From NCBI RefSeq assembly GCF_051622035.1, contig NC_135366.1, positions 8,401,001 to 8,465,000 on the forward strand: DNA of 64,000 nt, in the 5' to 3' direction. Positions 52,701-63,662 of this stretch are shown in pieces. Source of the DNA: Arctopsyche grandis (taxonomy: Eukaryota > Arthropoda > Insecta > Trichoptera > Hydropsychidae). Under the pieces are notes generated by a model. That model did not search any database and was not told the DNA's origin. It saw only the letters and a program-made list of their open reading frames with translations. The position numbers and the translations under genes were made by a program. How positions within the stretch are numbered: position 1 is the first letter of the stretch; each line of letters opens with the position of its first letter.

Positions 52701-52720
52701 TCGACTAGGTCTAACATGGG
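49710..52720 (+). repeat. Long dispersed spacer repeat, two plus units with nested insertion
   Basis: 49710-49985 continues at about 51625-52720; the material between (49990-51622) has hAT-like ends (AGGCTTCCAGTGCCG at left, and reversed AGTGCTTCCAATTCCGG at right) and itself contains a further copy (50290-51240). Within each unit the motif CCGGAAGT/CCGGAAATG recurs every 100-250 bp, exact ACCGGAAGT being at 51922-51930 and 52204-52212. No open frame of note. Confidence 0.6.
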
Positions 52721-53475
52721 TTGAAAAATACCTATATTTGGTTAATATCTATATGTTGGTTGCTATTTTTTTAAATAATTGAATAAGAAAGTATAGTACA
52801 ACAGTTCGATGATTTCACATGGACACAAATAATGCGTGGATCGAAAAATAATAGACATTTAGAATTAAATAAATATATGTATTTTTAAGTAGAATAAAAT
52901 TAAATATCAATATCAGTTAGCCGGACGTCCTGACGCGAGGCCCCTCTTGTAGTCCGGGCCCTGGAACTTTACTTCAGTCCCCGCCTCTCTCTACGGCCTT
53001 GGGTACTACCACTAATATCTTCATACTAGTGTTGGGCCCGTTGATTTCAACGGGTGGTTTCGAAAATAAATTGAAACTCGACTAAAAATAAAGTTAAAGA
53101 TATTGAATCGACTGGTTTCGGAAAGAAATTGATGCACGAATTAGAAATTTCGAAGTGAATACGAATTACGAATTACGTTTTGTGCATCGCCGACGCCCCG
53201 ACGCCTTTGCCCCGAGCGCCCCCGATGCCTTCGGCACCCCGGGGCCGGTGTAAAAAATAAATAAATAATTAAAAAAAAAATCTTGGTAATGCATCAGTAA
53301 TCTACAGCATCAAAATCTTGGTAATGCCTTTGAAACAGATATTTAAAAAAAAAATCTTATATGTACATACGTCATTCTGACTTTATTTAACTGGAGTATT
53401 ATTATACAATATAATTATCATTATTCTTCAATATTATATAATTCTAGGACGGTGATTGAAGGAAGATCATAAATT
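52721..53475. other. Mixed intergenic sequence before copy G
   Basis: AT-rich, with a GC-rich patch at 52918-53010 (GCCGGACGTCCTGACGCGAG) and another at 53165-53245 (GCCCCGACGCCTTTGCCCCG) followed by (AAAT)n. The second looks like the 3' end of an unidentified retroelement. No gene. Confidence 0.4.
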
Positions 53476-54341
53476 TTATTGGTGTTTTACTTCTTTTTTT
53501 GATATTTTTGGTATTGTTTCAAAAATAACATGAGTGCAATAAGACAATCCGTGTTCCGAAAAAAATGCTAATATTAATTCCATCTGACGATAGAAAAAAG
53601 AGCCCCCAAGTACTTTGTGTGCATAGAAGTCCAAATTCATGTCTGCTATTTTGTATTCACCCTAATAAAACAAAAAAATGTTTTAATGAAGTTAAAATAT
53701 TATAGAATGTGTATGTAATACAATTTACCTTTTTGATAAAGCAATCATCGCTAATGCGATATACTTGCTTTAGTACAGGTCCTAGAACAATGTCAGCACA
53801 AGGATTTGTTGTTGTCTTATTGAAAATAGGATTGATTTTACCATTGTGAATCATAGAAGTAACGTACATTCCCTGAAATTTGTTTAGTATACGAAAACAT
53901 TAATAAAGCAGAATGTTGTTGGGTATGGTATATAACTACACACACAAATATTTTTCCAAACCCTTTTCACGTATTGGTCTTTTTTTATAATAATTTTACC
54001 ACCTAATATGTTTTGGTTTTTTTCATTAATCGGATTGTGCAATTCATATTCATTAAGAGAAAGGTTATTTTCGGGTAACGATAAGTTACATTTTTCAATT
54101 TTATTAATATGTATAGCATACGGACCCTGAAAATTTTACCATAATATTATATATTACAACACCGATCACTAAGTTTAAAATAGCACTATATGTTTATTTC
54201 TAAACATATAGTGCTATTAAATTCAATATAACACCATATGTTTATATGCTATTTTAAAATTATTACATAATTTCGCGACTTGCAACTAATTGGCGAATAT
54301 AACATCGACCATACAATCAAACAAATAATACAACAGCACAT
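53476..54341 (-). CDS. Secreted MD-2/DUF1091-like family protein, copy G
   Basis: Exons 54341-54267, 54126-53962, 53872-53729 and 53661-53476 (75, 165, 144, 186 bp) give an uninterrupted 189-aa protein. The signal peptide is MCCCIICLIVWSMLYSPISC. The chain has GPYAIHINK, NEYELHNPINEKNQNILGG, GKINPIFNK, NPCADIVLGPVLKQVYRIS, CFIKKGEYKIADMNLDFYAH, YRQMELILAFF and SYC, ending FETIPKISKKEVKHQ; this tail differs clearly from sister copies. Intron 1 has a short inverted repeat (CACTATATGTTTA / TAAACATATAGTG near 54185-54212). No transposon interrupts it. It is the last family member seen before the repeat-rich region. Confidence 0.83.
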
Positions 54342-54413
54342 TTCTAAAATCTATGTATAATGAAATCCAAATATGTATCTGATGGAAGCAATAAAATAAA
54401 CTGGAAGTTGGGT

Positions 54414-54428
54414 TTATCAGTAATCTGC
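54414..54428 (-). promoter_or_regulatory. Conserved upstream motif of copy G
   Basis: TTATCAGTAATCTGC, 73 bp upstream of the copy G ATG. Confidence 0.55.
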
Positions 54429-55354
54429 CAGATAACTATGCAAAATCATTTATCAAAATTAATTTATAGTGATTAAGAATAGATCAGTTGTTGCAATGTT
54501 GGCGTCAATCAACTATGTATATGTACTATAGAAATTTACCATGGCTGCACCAAATTTTTCTTCATTGTGAAATACCACTAACATATATTTATTAACACAC
54601 AAAATTCGGTCAATCGCTTCAATCAAGAGGTTGATTTTTACTGAAGTTCAGAAACAAAATAAATTTTCCGCTATATTTTTACTTTATCTATGTATGTAGT
54701 AACAACAGATAAAGTTTTGCGATATAAAGTGATATAGGGCTTTTTGACCATTTTTCAAAAAACCGAAAACCTGATTTTTTAACGAAACTATCATATAGAT
54801 TTTAGTGTGACGAAAATGTGTATATTTTTTAATTCTTACCGCTAGTTTTTGATATACCTTAACGCATTATAACATTATGGACTCGTTATTGAATAATTAT
54901 TTCAAAAGCACAATTTCAACAATAACTATAGAACGGGAGATGTTAATGTGGTTACCTTTAAAATTGCTTTAAAAAACTTTATTTTATTTTATTTAAGAAC
55001 TGCCTTTGTGAATCGTAAACGATATAACAATTAAATTCGGCGATCAAGTTATTTTATATATGTGAACGAAATGGCTGTGAACGACAGGCCTGTGTAGCAA
55101 CGGTCGTGAACGAACTATCGTAGAAGTTACAAAATAATACATATTATATTTCAAATCATGGAACAATTGTTATAATTCGTATATTTGAAATGGGGTAAGC
55201 GTGAATATGAAGACAGAATATTAAGTAGTATGAACAGCAATTGCATTTTTTTTCAATTGGTTGAAATGCATGATATAATCACCCATTGAAATGCACGATA
55301 ATTTAAATCAATGGTCGATAAATACGTGAATACATACATACATACATATACGCA
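54429..55354. other. Intergenic DNA with repeat fragments
   Basis: Contains a short spacer-repeat piece (54670-54725) and a fragment of the 33.3-kb hAT-like end (AAAAAACCGAAAACC near 54757). Otherwise AT-rich and without genes. Confidence 0.45.
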
Positions 55355-56733
55355 CAGTGGCGGACTGGCCATACAAGCGTACATGCCCGATGGCATGTGG
55401 GCCCCACTATCCGTTAGAAAATATGGGCCCTCAGTAAAATTAAATAACTTTTTAACTATTTCACGTATGTAAAATTTATAGGATATTACACTTTGGGACC
55501 TAGAGTCTGGGTATTTCAATAAAACAAATTTCTTACGATATACACAAACAACTAATACCTGCTTTAACAGCCCAAGGATCGGTTAACTTTTTTTACAAGG
55601 CTCGAAATGTAAGTTTCAACATTTGCATAGGACTATTCATCATCAACCAGCGATTTAAATTTACTTCATACATACTTTCAAAATAGCATTTTATTATACT
55701 TCGACGATATAGTAAGATTTAAATACACAATTTTAAACAGTTTCCGAATATAAAATCTATTCCTAATCTAGACACATCCATGTATATAGAAACATAGGAT
55801 AGGGGCCCCCTCCCCAAAATCCCGATTTTTGATTAACATTAATTGAAAATATGCATTTTTTGATTTCAGGGACGTAATTTAGGGGGGGGGGGCATAGGGG
55901 GCACTCGCCCCCCTAAATTAAGGAATTGTGTGAATTTAGAAAATATTATGAATTTAATGATTAATGAGATACTATGGATCTATGACTGCTGCGTTTATTT
56001 CTTATGTATGTTACTTTTGGGTAACTAATAAAATAATCGCAGCTATGTGCTTTGAAAAAAAAGATTTTATTATTTTGAAGCAAGTATATTTTGGTTTTTA
56101 AGTGGTATGCTTTGGGTAACATTCTTAGAAATTGTTCATCCCATGGAGCGAATCGTTAGAAAGGTCCCCTTTACTTTTTTTTCTCAAAAACAGATGTATA
56201 TCGTTTATTTTTCCGAAAGTTCGTATATTTTTTGATATAGTGATAAATTTTGTTGGTCGATTTTTATTAATCATGTGAAGATTTTTGGAAAAAAATTTTC
56301 GCCTGCGGCCCTTTTTTCGCTTTTTACATAATATTTTTTTATAATTCTTTTTCCAAAAATAAACTTATTTTTTCAAATTCAATTTGACCAATCTTTGCCT
56401 GCCCCCCCAAGAAAAAGCTGAAATGACGTCCCTGATTGTTTTCTACCGAAAGTAAAAGCCGCTTTTATGTCGCATTTTTTTATGATGCATTCTATTTACC
56501 TAGGAAAAGGGTTAAAACGAAATATACAATATAATTTATGGATCTATTTTGCTTTTGCCTAAATTTGTTTATTCCCATTTTTGAAAATTTTATTTATTTT
56601 TTGCTCTTGATTTTTAGCGTGATGGAAAGAAGAAAATTTTGTTATATGGGGGGGGGGGGACAAATTTTTTTAACCCTGGGTGGGCCCCCTTTGACTCCTG
56701 GCATGCACTGATTTCAGTCCCAGTCCGCCACTG
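55355..56733. mobile_element. hAT-like element with perfect 8-bp target duplication
   Basis: Ends CAGTGGCGGACTGG and CCAGTCCGCCACTG-like (CCCAGTCCGCCACTG) are inverted; TATACGCA stands on both sides (55347-55354 and 56734-56741). A second element is nested inside at about 55869-56434 with ends CAGGGACGTAATTTAG and (reversed) CAGGGACGTCATTTC and several poly-G/poly-C runs. No transposase frame. Confidence 0.8.
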
Positions 56734-57884
56734 TATACGCATACATGTTTGATATGAATAGCAGAACCCACGAAGACAGGTTTGCGAACCTTGATCTAGA
56801 ATCCCTTCATACGTAAGATTTATTGCTGTCTATCCCGGTGTGGAAACTTCTTAAGAAATATTTTTTGCGGAACTCAGTTGAGATACCCTGCATACTTTAG
56901 ATTTTGGATAGCTAAAAGGCAAAAGGTAAAAAACTATTTAAAAAAAAAAATTTTGCTGCCAGGTTTTGCGGCCTTAGTTAAGAAACCCTGCTGGCTAATA
57001 TTTCGTGGACCCCGGTGAAAAAATCACTTATTCGCATTTGATGAAATTATTATGTAGATATGGCCATATGTCAATAGAGTAATTATTTTCGGAAACGCAT
57101 TTAAAACTTATTGAAAAAAAATTGATTTTGCGCTGAAATGTCGGTGCGCTGAATTATCATCCGCTGAGTTGTTGTGCCACCAGTCTTTTATAAATATATG
57201 TATATCATTTGGATCATTTGATTGAAAGATTCAATTTAAGTATGTATGCTACGCGAGAAGAAACCAATGAATTTCGATATCCAAGGATTTAAAATCTTGT
57301 GTGAATTTTGGAATATTATTTATTATAAACTGTTCGAAAGAAAAAGTCAAGTTTTATTTTTTACACCATAGAAATATAAGAATATATTTTTTAAATTTAT
57401 TTATCGATATTTTGACTAAAGCAATGCCGGTATGATATCTATTATTGGAAGTTTCAAACTAAATCATTTAAATAATATTTTTTTAATATTAAATTTGAAG
57501 GATTTTAAAACACACGCTGTGTTGACGGCATTGAATAATGTTTTATTAAATACACAACATATTTCCGGTCCATAGTGAGCTAATATATTACATATGTGCG
57601 TAATAACAATAGATAAAGTTTTGTGATCATGCGAAAATTTAAACTCAGAATCGATCACTGATCACGTTTACTGTATTTGTATGTTATGTGTATTCTTTAT
57701 GTACTAAATTTGATAAAGTTTTGGTCAGAAAGCAATTTTATTAAATAACTCAAACTTTTTTTGGACCGAATTCGTTACACATGAAGTTAAAATCCATCTC
57801 ATTCGTTGTTTTGTGAGAGAATGGACGTCTGCAAATAAAATAAAAATACGAGAAATAAAACCATTTGTGATTGAACCGATTCAG

Positions 57885-58930
57885 TAAAATAATTATTTAA
57901 AACCTTTCTTGAAAACAAAAAATATACGAACTTTCGGAAAAATAAATGTTATACATCTGTTTTTGAGACAAAATAAAGTAAAGGGGACCTTTCTAACGAT
58001 TCGCTCCATAGGATGAACAATTTCTAAGAATTTTACCCAAGGCTTAAAAACCAAAATATACTTGTTTCGAAATAATAAAATCTTTTTTTTTTCAAAGCAC
58101 AGCAGCGATTATTTTATTAGTTACCCAAAAGTAACATACATAAGAAATAAACGTAGCATTCATAGATCCATAGTATCTCATTAATCATTAAATTCATAAT
58201 ATTTTCTAAATTCACACTATTCCTTAATTTAGGGGGGCGAGTGCCCCCTATGCCCCCCCCCTAAATTACGTCCCTGAAAAAAATGCATAATATTTTCAAT
58301 TAATGTTAATTGAAAATCGGGATTTTGGGGAGGGGGCCCCTATCCTATATTTCTATATACATAGATGTGTCTAGATTAGGAATAGATTTTATATTCGGAA
58401 ACTGTTTAAAATTGTGTATTTAAATCTTACTAGATCGTCGAAACATAATCAAATGTTATTTTGAAAGTATGAAGTAAATTTAAATCGCTGGTTGATGATG
58501 AATCGTCCTATCAAAATTGTCCTAAGCAATTCAGTTTATATTATTCACGGAAATTTGTTTATTCCCATTTTTATTTTAGTAGGAAGTTGTTACATAGGTA
58601 TTGGTATATACATAATATTGAGGTTGGAAATGGGCCCGACAAAAGGGTCCACGCAAATGTTGAAACTTACATTTCGAGCCTAATAAAAAAAGTTAACCGA
58701 TCCTTGGGCTGTTAAAGCAGGTATTAGTTGTTTGTGTAAATCGTAAGAAATATAAATTGTTTTGTTGAAATACCCAAACTTTAGGTCCCCAAGTGCAATA
58801 TCCTATAAATTTTTACACACGTTGAAAAGTTAACAAGTTATTTAGATTTACTGAGGGCCCATATTTTCTAACAGATAGTGGGGCCTACATGCCATTGGAC
58901 ATGTTCGCTTGTATGGCCAGTCCGCCACTG
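57885..58930. mobile_element. Inverted partial copy of the 55.4-kb hAT-like element
   Basis: In reverse orientation this repeats about the first 880-1050 bp of 55355-56240, including the nested element's left end and the terminal CAGTCCGCCACTG at 58918-58930. The inner end (near 57885-57910) stops inside the nested element. The two copies form inverted arms about 1.65 kb apart. Confidence 0.7.
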
Positions 58931-60521
58931 AATATACATATATATATTATCTGCTCAGGGTTGTAAATGAAAGTTTATATAAATATAGGTATACATTTAT
59001 TTTTCTCTAACAAACATTTTTTACATATGATATATTGGCAGGATAAAAAATATTGAGATGTTAATCATAAATAAAATGTGAAACAGATATCTTTCAAAGG
59101 ATATTGTTCTCAATAGAATATAATTTAAATAATATTGAACATGGAATTCATGAATGAAAATGCTTCCACGGAGGCATATTTATTTCTTTTGAAATTATCT
59201 ATGATAAACAAAAAAAAAACAATTTTTTTGTTTAGTATTTGAAGAATTGAAATTCTAAACATGCAATTTATTAATTTTATTAAATACAATACACTAACAT
59301 ATTGTATTAAATACTATTGATTTCGATTACAAGCGTGAAAATATTCAATAAACTACTTTTATTTGATTTAAATTTATTTTTTTACTTTATTTGACATGCA
59401 ATGATGGGTGCTCGTAACAAACTCATTAACATCACAATGATATTATTAACTAGTGACTTATTCAAGTAACAAATTCGAAGACATGCGTAACGCATACATT
59501 AGCTTAATCAATCTGCTAAGCATAAACATATCCATAGTTGATCGATACAAGTTTTGATTAAATTATGTAAATTTTTGGTCGAACAATGGTTATATTTTTC
59601 AAACATTGACTTAAAATACTTTAAATATTCAGAATTTCGAAACACACTCATAAGAAATTTGTATTGACTAGATGAGATATATACAAAATACGACGATTCT
59701 CACATTTGGAACAACTTTATAGAATAGGTTTACATTTGTCATCATAAATTAGTACAATATTGTAAAATAACAGTGGGTAGACTAATATATTTGCACATTT
59801 GGTCGAATGAATTCATGGAAAATAACTATAAACTAAAAATTTACCAAATTACAAACATATTCTGTTGCCCACCACTGGTCTAAGTATACACAAAGCATGA
59901 AAATATATATAAAAACATAGAATAGCCTTATAAAAATGAAATAATGTAAGTTATACATCTATATATGTATATGTATGTAGATATTTAGTAATAAATTACA
60001 CATATTTATATAATAACAGTTATATTTTAAATGTTACCAATGGGTTCTTTAAAATGTGAACAATGTGAATGCGTTATCTCATCTATGCAAAACTATTTTT
60101 TTTTTTTTTATACAACATCGAACAAACGTAATAAAAATATTTAACAATTACAAGCGTAATTAACATTTTTCAAAACTTTATATTTGCTTAAATAACACTT
60201 TTAGACTTTACATCTAATAAATCAACAGTTTTTTTTAGCAATATTTTAATTGCAACATTTTCATGGTCATATTTCAATGATAGACTTAATTGAATTTACA
60301 TTTATGTTATAGTGAACATACATACGTTCATAAAATGAAAAAGAAGAATCGCACATTATGTATATTTAAAGCAATAGATATATTACTGACCATAACGATA
60401 ATATATATATGTATAATAAAAAGTAACTAATTTTTGTGAAATAAATCAGAAAAAAAGGAACTAAGGAAGTTAAAAAATAGTATCACATGTGAATATAAAA
60501 ATAAACCGAAGCTTAAGAGAT
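58931..60521. other. AT-rich 3' flank of synaptojanin
   Basis: About 1.6 kb of AT-rich sequence after the minus-strand synaptojanin stop, probably including its 3'UTR (TTTATT, i.e. AATAAA on minus, at several points such as 60503). No other gene seen. Confidence 0.45.
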
Positions 60522-63500
60522 TTAACTCGGACGAGGTGGTAAAGGTGGAGGTTGCGTTTGACGGGAAGGTACAGGTGGAGGAGGCGGAGGACCCGTCGGT
60601 GGAGCGGCTGGAGGGGGAGCTGGTCTAGGAGGCGGTGCTCGAGCCGGCGAAGGTGGCGCTCGAATTGGCAACGGTGGAGCCTTTCTCAATGGAATGTTCA
60701 GGCCTAATTCAGCGCACAGGGGTATCGTATTATTAGTGCAAAGATCTATCTCCTTCTGGGTAATGCTCCACCATTCCGGCGACTTGAGCGAAATGTTTAA
60801 CTGCTCCGAGCACACCGTCAGACATTCATTTTTGGCCGCTTGCAAAGCACTCTGACCCTCTCGGAACGTTATCCACAACGTATTATCATCGGCGAATCTG
60901 ACGAGGGTAACTTCACCGAAGGAAGACAACTCTTGCAACAAAGCTGCCATCAAGGTGTCATTGAATGGTCCGGTCTCGTCGTATTCGCCGTCTTCGGATG
61001 GTGTGATAATTATCGTAGCATCCGGTGGGCCCAAGTCTTTGACTACTTCGTTGAATACCTTCTGGCGTAGTTCCGTGTCGATTTGGCTGGCCTCTACGTC
61101 GATTATAGCAATCACGGGACGGTGATCGCTTTGTTTGAGCTCTGCACGACTGTAATGGATCAATTTGCCGATTCCGATTTCGGTGACAGTGTCTGGCTCC
61201 GATACAGACTTGCGGCTCTTCCATAGGATGCGATCTGTCCAAGCTGGAGCCCTGCACTTTTCACTGGTGTCATAATCCTCGCTGAATAGATCGTATTTGT
61301 AAGTTGGTGGGAATGTTATGTCGCCTTCGAAACAATTTTTAAACACGTTGCCTAAATTTTTCTGTTTGTTTAATTGATCGTGTTCTAGAATAGCTTGCAG
61401 GTTGCCATCTCTAACCAATTCCTTAATTTCATCCTTGTCCATGTCGATTCTGTAATTGAAGTCTCCACACCAGAATACATAATCGTGTGAATTCAACGTG
61501 CGTCCCATAGGAAATGCAATTTTCCTTGTTATTTCAGAATAGTCGGCGTTTCTTTCGCTAACTTGAGATTGACCAGCAGCGAAATGTGCACAAACGAAGC
61601 ACATCGAAGTTCCGTGTAAGACCATACGTATGGCAGTGCCTCCTTTATTACCGGTAGCCCCACCTAATCCTGTCTTGACGGAATCCACCGCCACATCTCT
61701 AATATGCTGAGATAATTCAGGGCGGACAAAGACATACAAGCATACCCCCACCAACTGCTGACTGCTAAGCAAAACGTACGGACGATCCCGAGATAATACT
61801 TTTTCTAGCTCTTCGGCCCAAGCCTTCGCATTGTCTGAACTCGCAGCCATTATATTACTAGCATTCAAATCAACTATCTCCTCAAAACCAATCGCATATA
61901 TGTCAGTAATGAGATCTTTATTATCAGCAGTAGCGACGAGAGATGATTCAGTAGAATCTAAGAGCCAATCTGACAGTGATAAGTCTTTATAAACGAGGCT
62001 TCTAAATTGTTTGCCTCCATTCACATTATATGTTCCGATGCCAAGGCGAATTCTCATCGGTGTTACATACTCGTTGTACCTTCGGCACATCTCCCTCAAC
62101 ACTGGTGTTGATATATGTAGCATATTTCCAGGCAGGAGGATTCTAGTCCGATCGGCGAGTTCCGAATTCAAAGTAGAACCTAAAAGTAGTATATCTATAG
62201 CCTCTTGTTTGGAATTGTCCAAAAGATTGTTTTGGATTGTTCTCGCTGCCGATCTGGCACCGTCGATTATTTTCGAGCCACCTTGAATGGCACCGGTACC
62301 CGCGTATATCTTACTTATTTCGTTGCCATTGTTGACCCACATTTGACGGAATACTTCTTCAAAGCGAGAAACATTTTGCTTCTTATCGCCGATTTCCAAT
62401 AAAGTCAGTTGTTCGTTCAGTATTTCTAATCCGATAAATAGTTGTACACAATTCGTCCTATCTAAGCAATCTAAGCAGTTTGTCCGAATAGTACCTTTCT
62501 GTTTGTACCTGACACTGCCGTTCTGGTAACAGAACAATGAGATACATTCGTAGAACGGCTCTACAATACTCTTCAATTTGGTCAACGCTGCCGGAGCGCC
62601 TCCTCTTACTTCTTGGTGATAGTCGAAGATTATTTGTTCTATATCTTTGTGACAGGATTCATATAAATGTTTTTGGAAGGCGTTGCTCAACATCGCCTCA
62701 CCTTCGCTGCCACCGATTAAACTGGATCCCAACAGATTCAGTATCATTACAGAACCGTAGTTTCTTTTCATCTGTGAGAAATGTCTTTCGAAGCCCGTTT
62801 GCGAAGCGCCAAAGCTGCGAGACATTTTGACTTTATGTGAGCCGACTTGAACCCCCGGTTGTTCCCAAAAGAGAGGTACGGATCCTCTAGTTTGAACGTA
62901 CGACACGACATCGCTATCTAAAAAGATAGCCTGCTCCGTCTCAACAAAATTGGCAACATTACCCTCATCGTTACACCCTCTCACGTTGAACCTAGTCCCA
63001 GCCCTTTCGCAGCTGAGCCGAGATACGAGGACGGCTCTGGCCTGCCTGGCGCCTACGTAAACGGTACGTATTTCAACGGAGCCGCACATGACCTTTAACA
63101 GCCAGCGTTCGCATTCTATGCCGAATCTGAGCAGGTGTACGAAGAGAGCTCGGTTCCAAAAGAATCTGTTATCGGTGTTGCCGGTGTGGTGTCGTCTTTG
63201 GGCGCATAGAGTCAAGTCGAAGAGAGGGTGTAGTTGTCCGGCGCCGCCCCACGAGAAGTAGAACGTGCCCGAGTTGAGGAGTTTGCGCACCTCGGAGACG
63301 CGATCTTCACCCTGCGGTTGGTAGAAGAGTGGGAACAGTTGGGTCTGAGTGACTCGGAACACTTCCAAGTCGGCGACTTTGCCAATGGAGCAGCAGCCGG
63401 TGACCGCGGCCAAGTAGAGTAGAGTGGAGTCGCCGGCGGCCAGGGGCAGCACTCCCAGGAGGCCGTACGCGTCTGCGGCGCGCTTGTATTGGCGGCGCAC

Positions 63501-63662
63501 GGCTTCCGCCTCCGACCCCGACAGGGAGACGGCGGCTCCGGACTCCAGCAGGAGGGCGCCCCCCGCGACTCCGCCCCCGCCCCCCCGCGCCTCCACCAGC
63601 AGGCTGTGCGGCTGCGGCGGCGCGCTCTTCTCCAAGATGCGGAATCCCTTTGACATGGCCAT
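60522..63662 (-). CDS. Synj: Synaptojanin (polyphosphoinositide phosphatase)
   Basis: A single open frame of 1046 codons starting MAMSKGFRILEK, as in insect synaptojanins. Residues about 50-540 are the SAC1 phosphatase domain with the CX5R catalytic motif at Cys396-Arg402 (RTNCLDCLDRTN). Residues about 540-860 are the inositol 5-phosphatase domain: GTYNVNGG, GNKGGTAIRM, WCGDFNYRID, PAWTDRILWK and SDHRPV. Residues about 865-990 are the RRM-like DUF1866 domain, and 990-1046 a Pro-rich tail with PxxP sites for SH3 partners such as endophilin or amphiphysin. The enzyme removes phosphates from PI(4,5)P2 during clathrin uncoating at synapses. The coding region has no intron, in contrast to other genes here. 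Its 5' end is very GC-rich. The tail is short compared with vertebrate forms. Confidence 0.95.
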   Translation of the reverse strand: MAMSKGFRILEKSAPPQPHSLLVEARGGGGGVAGGALLLESGAAVSLSGSEAEAVRRQYKRAADAYGLLGVLPLAAGDSTLLYLAAVTGCCSIGKVADLEVFRVTQTQLFPLFYQPQGEDRVSEVRKLLNSGTFYFSWGGAGQLHPLFDLTLCAQRRHHTGNTDNRFFWNRALFVHLLRFGIECERWLLKVMCGSVEIRTVYVGARQARAVLVSRLSCERAGTRFNVRGCNDEGNVANFVETEQAIFLDSDVVSYVQTRGSVPLFWEQPGVQVGSHKVKMSRSFGASQTGFERHFSQMKRNYGSVMILNLLGSSLIGGSEGEAMLSNAFQKHLYESCHKDIEQIIFDYHQEVRGGAPAALTKLKSIVEPFYECISLFCYQNGSVRYKQKGTIRTNCLDCLDRTNCVQLFIGLEILNEQLTLLEIGDKKQNVSRFEEVFRQMWVNNGNEISKIYAGTGAIQGGSKIIDGARSAARTIQNNLLDNSKQEAIDILLLGSTLNSELADRTRILLPGNMLHISTPVLREMCRRYNEYVTPMRIRLGIGTYNVNGGKQFRSLVYKDLSLSDWLLDSTESSLVATADNKDLITDIYAIGFEEIVDLNASNIMAASSDNAKAWAEELEKVLSRDRPYVLLSSQQLVGVCLYVFVRPELSQHIRDVAVDSVKTGLGGATGNKGGTAIRMVLHGTSMCFVCAHFAAGQSQVSERNADYSEITRKIAFPMGRTLNSHDYVFWCGDFNYRIDMDKDEIKELVRDGNLQAILEHDQLNKQKNLGNVFKNCFEGDITFPPTYKYDLFSEDYDTSEKCRAPAWTDRILWKSRKSVSEPDTVTEIGIGKLIHYSRAELKQSDHRPVIAIIDVEASQIDTELRQKVFNEVVKDLGPPDATIIITPSEDGEYDETGPFNDTLMAALLQELSSFGEVTLVRFADDNTLWITFREGQSALQAAKNECLTVCSEQLNISLKSPEWWSITQKEIDLCTNNTIPLCAELGLNIPLRKAPPLPIRAPPSPARAPPPRPAPPPAAPPTGPPPPPPVPSRQTQPPPLPPRPS

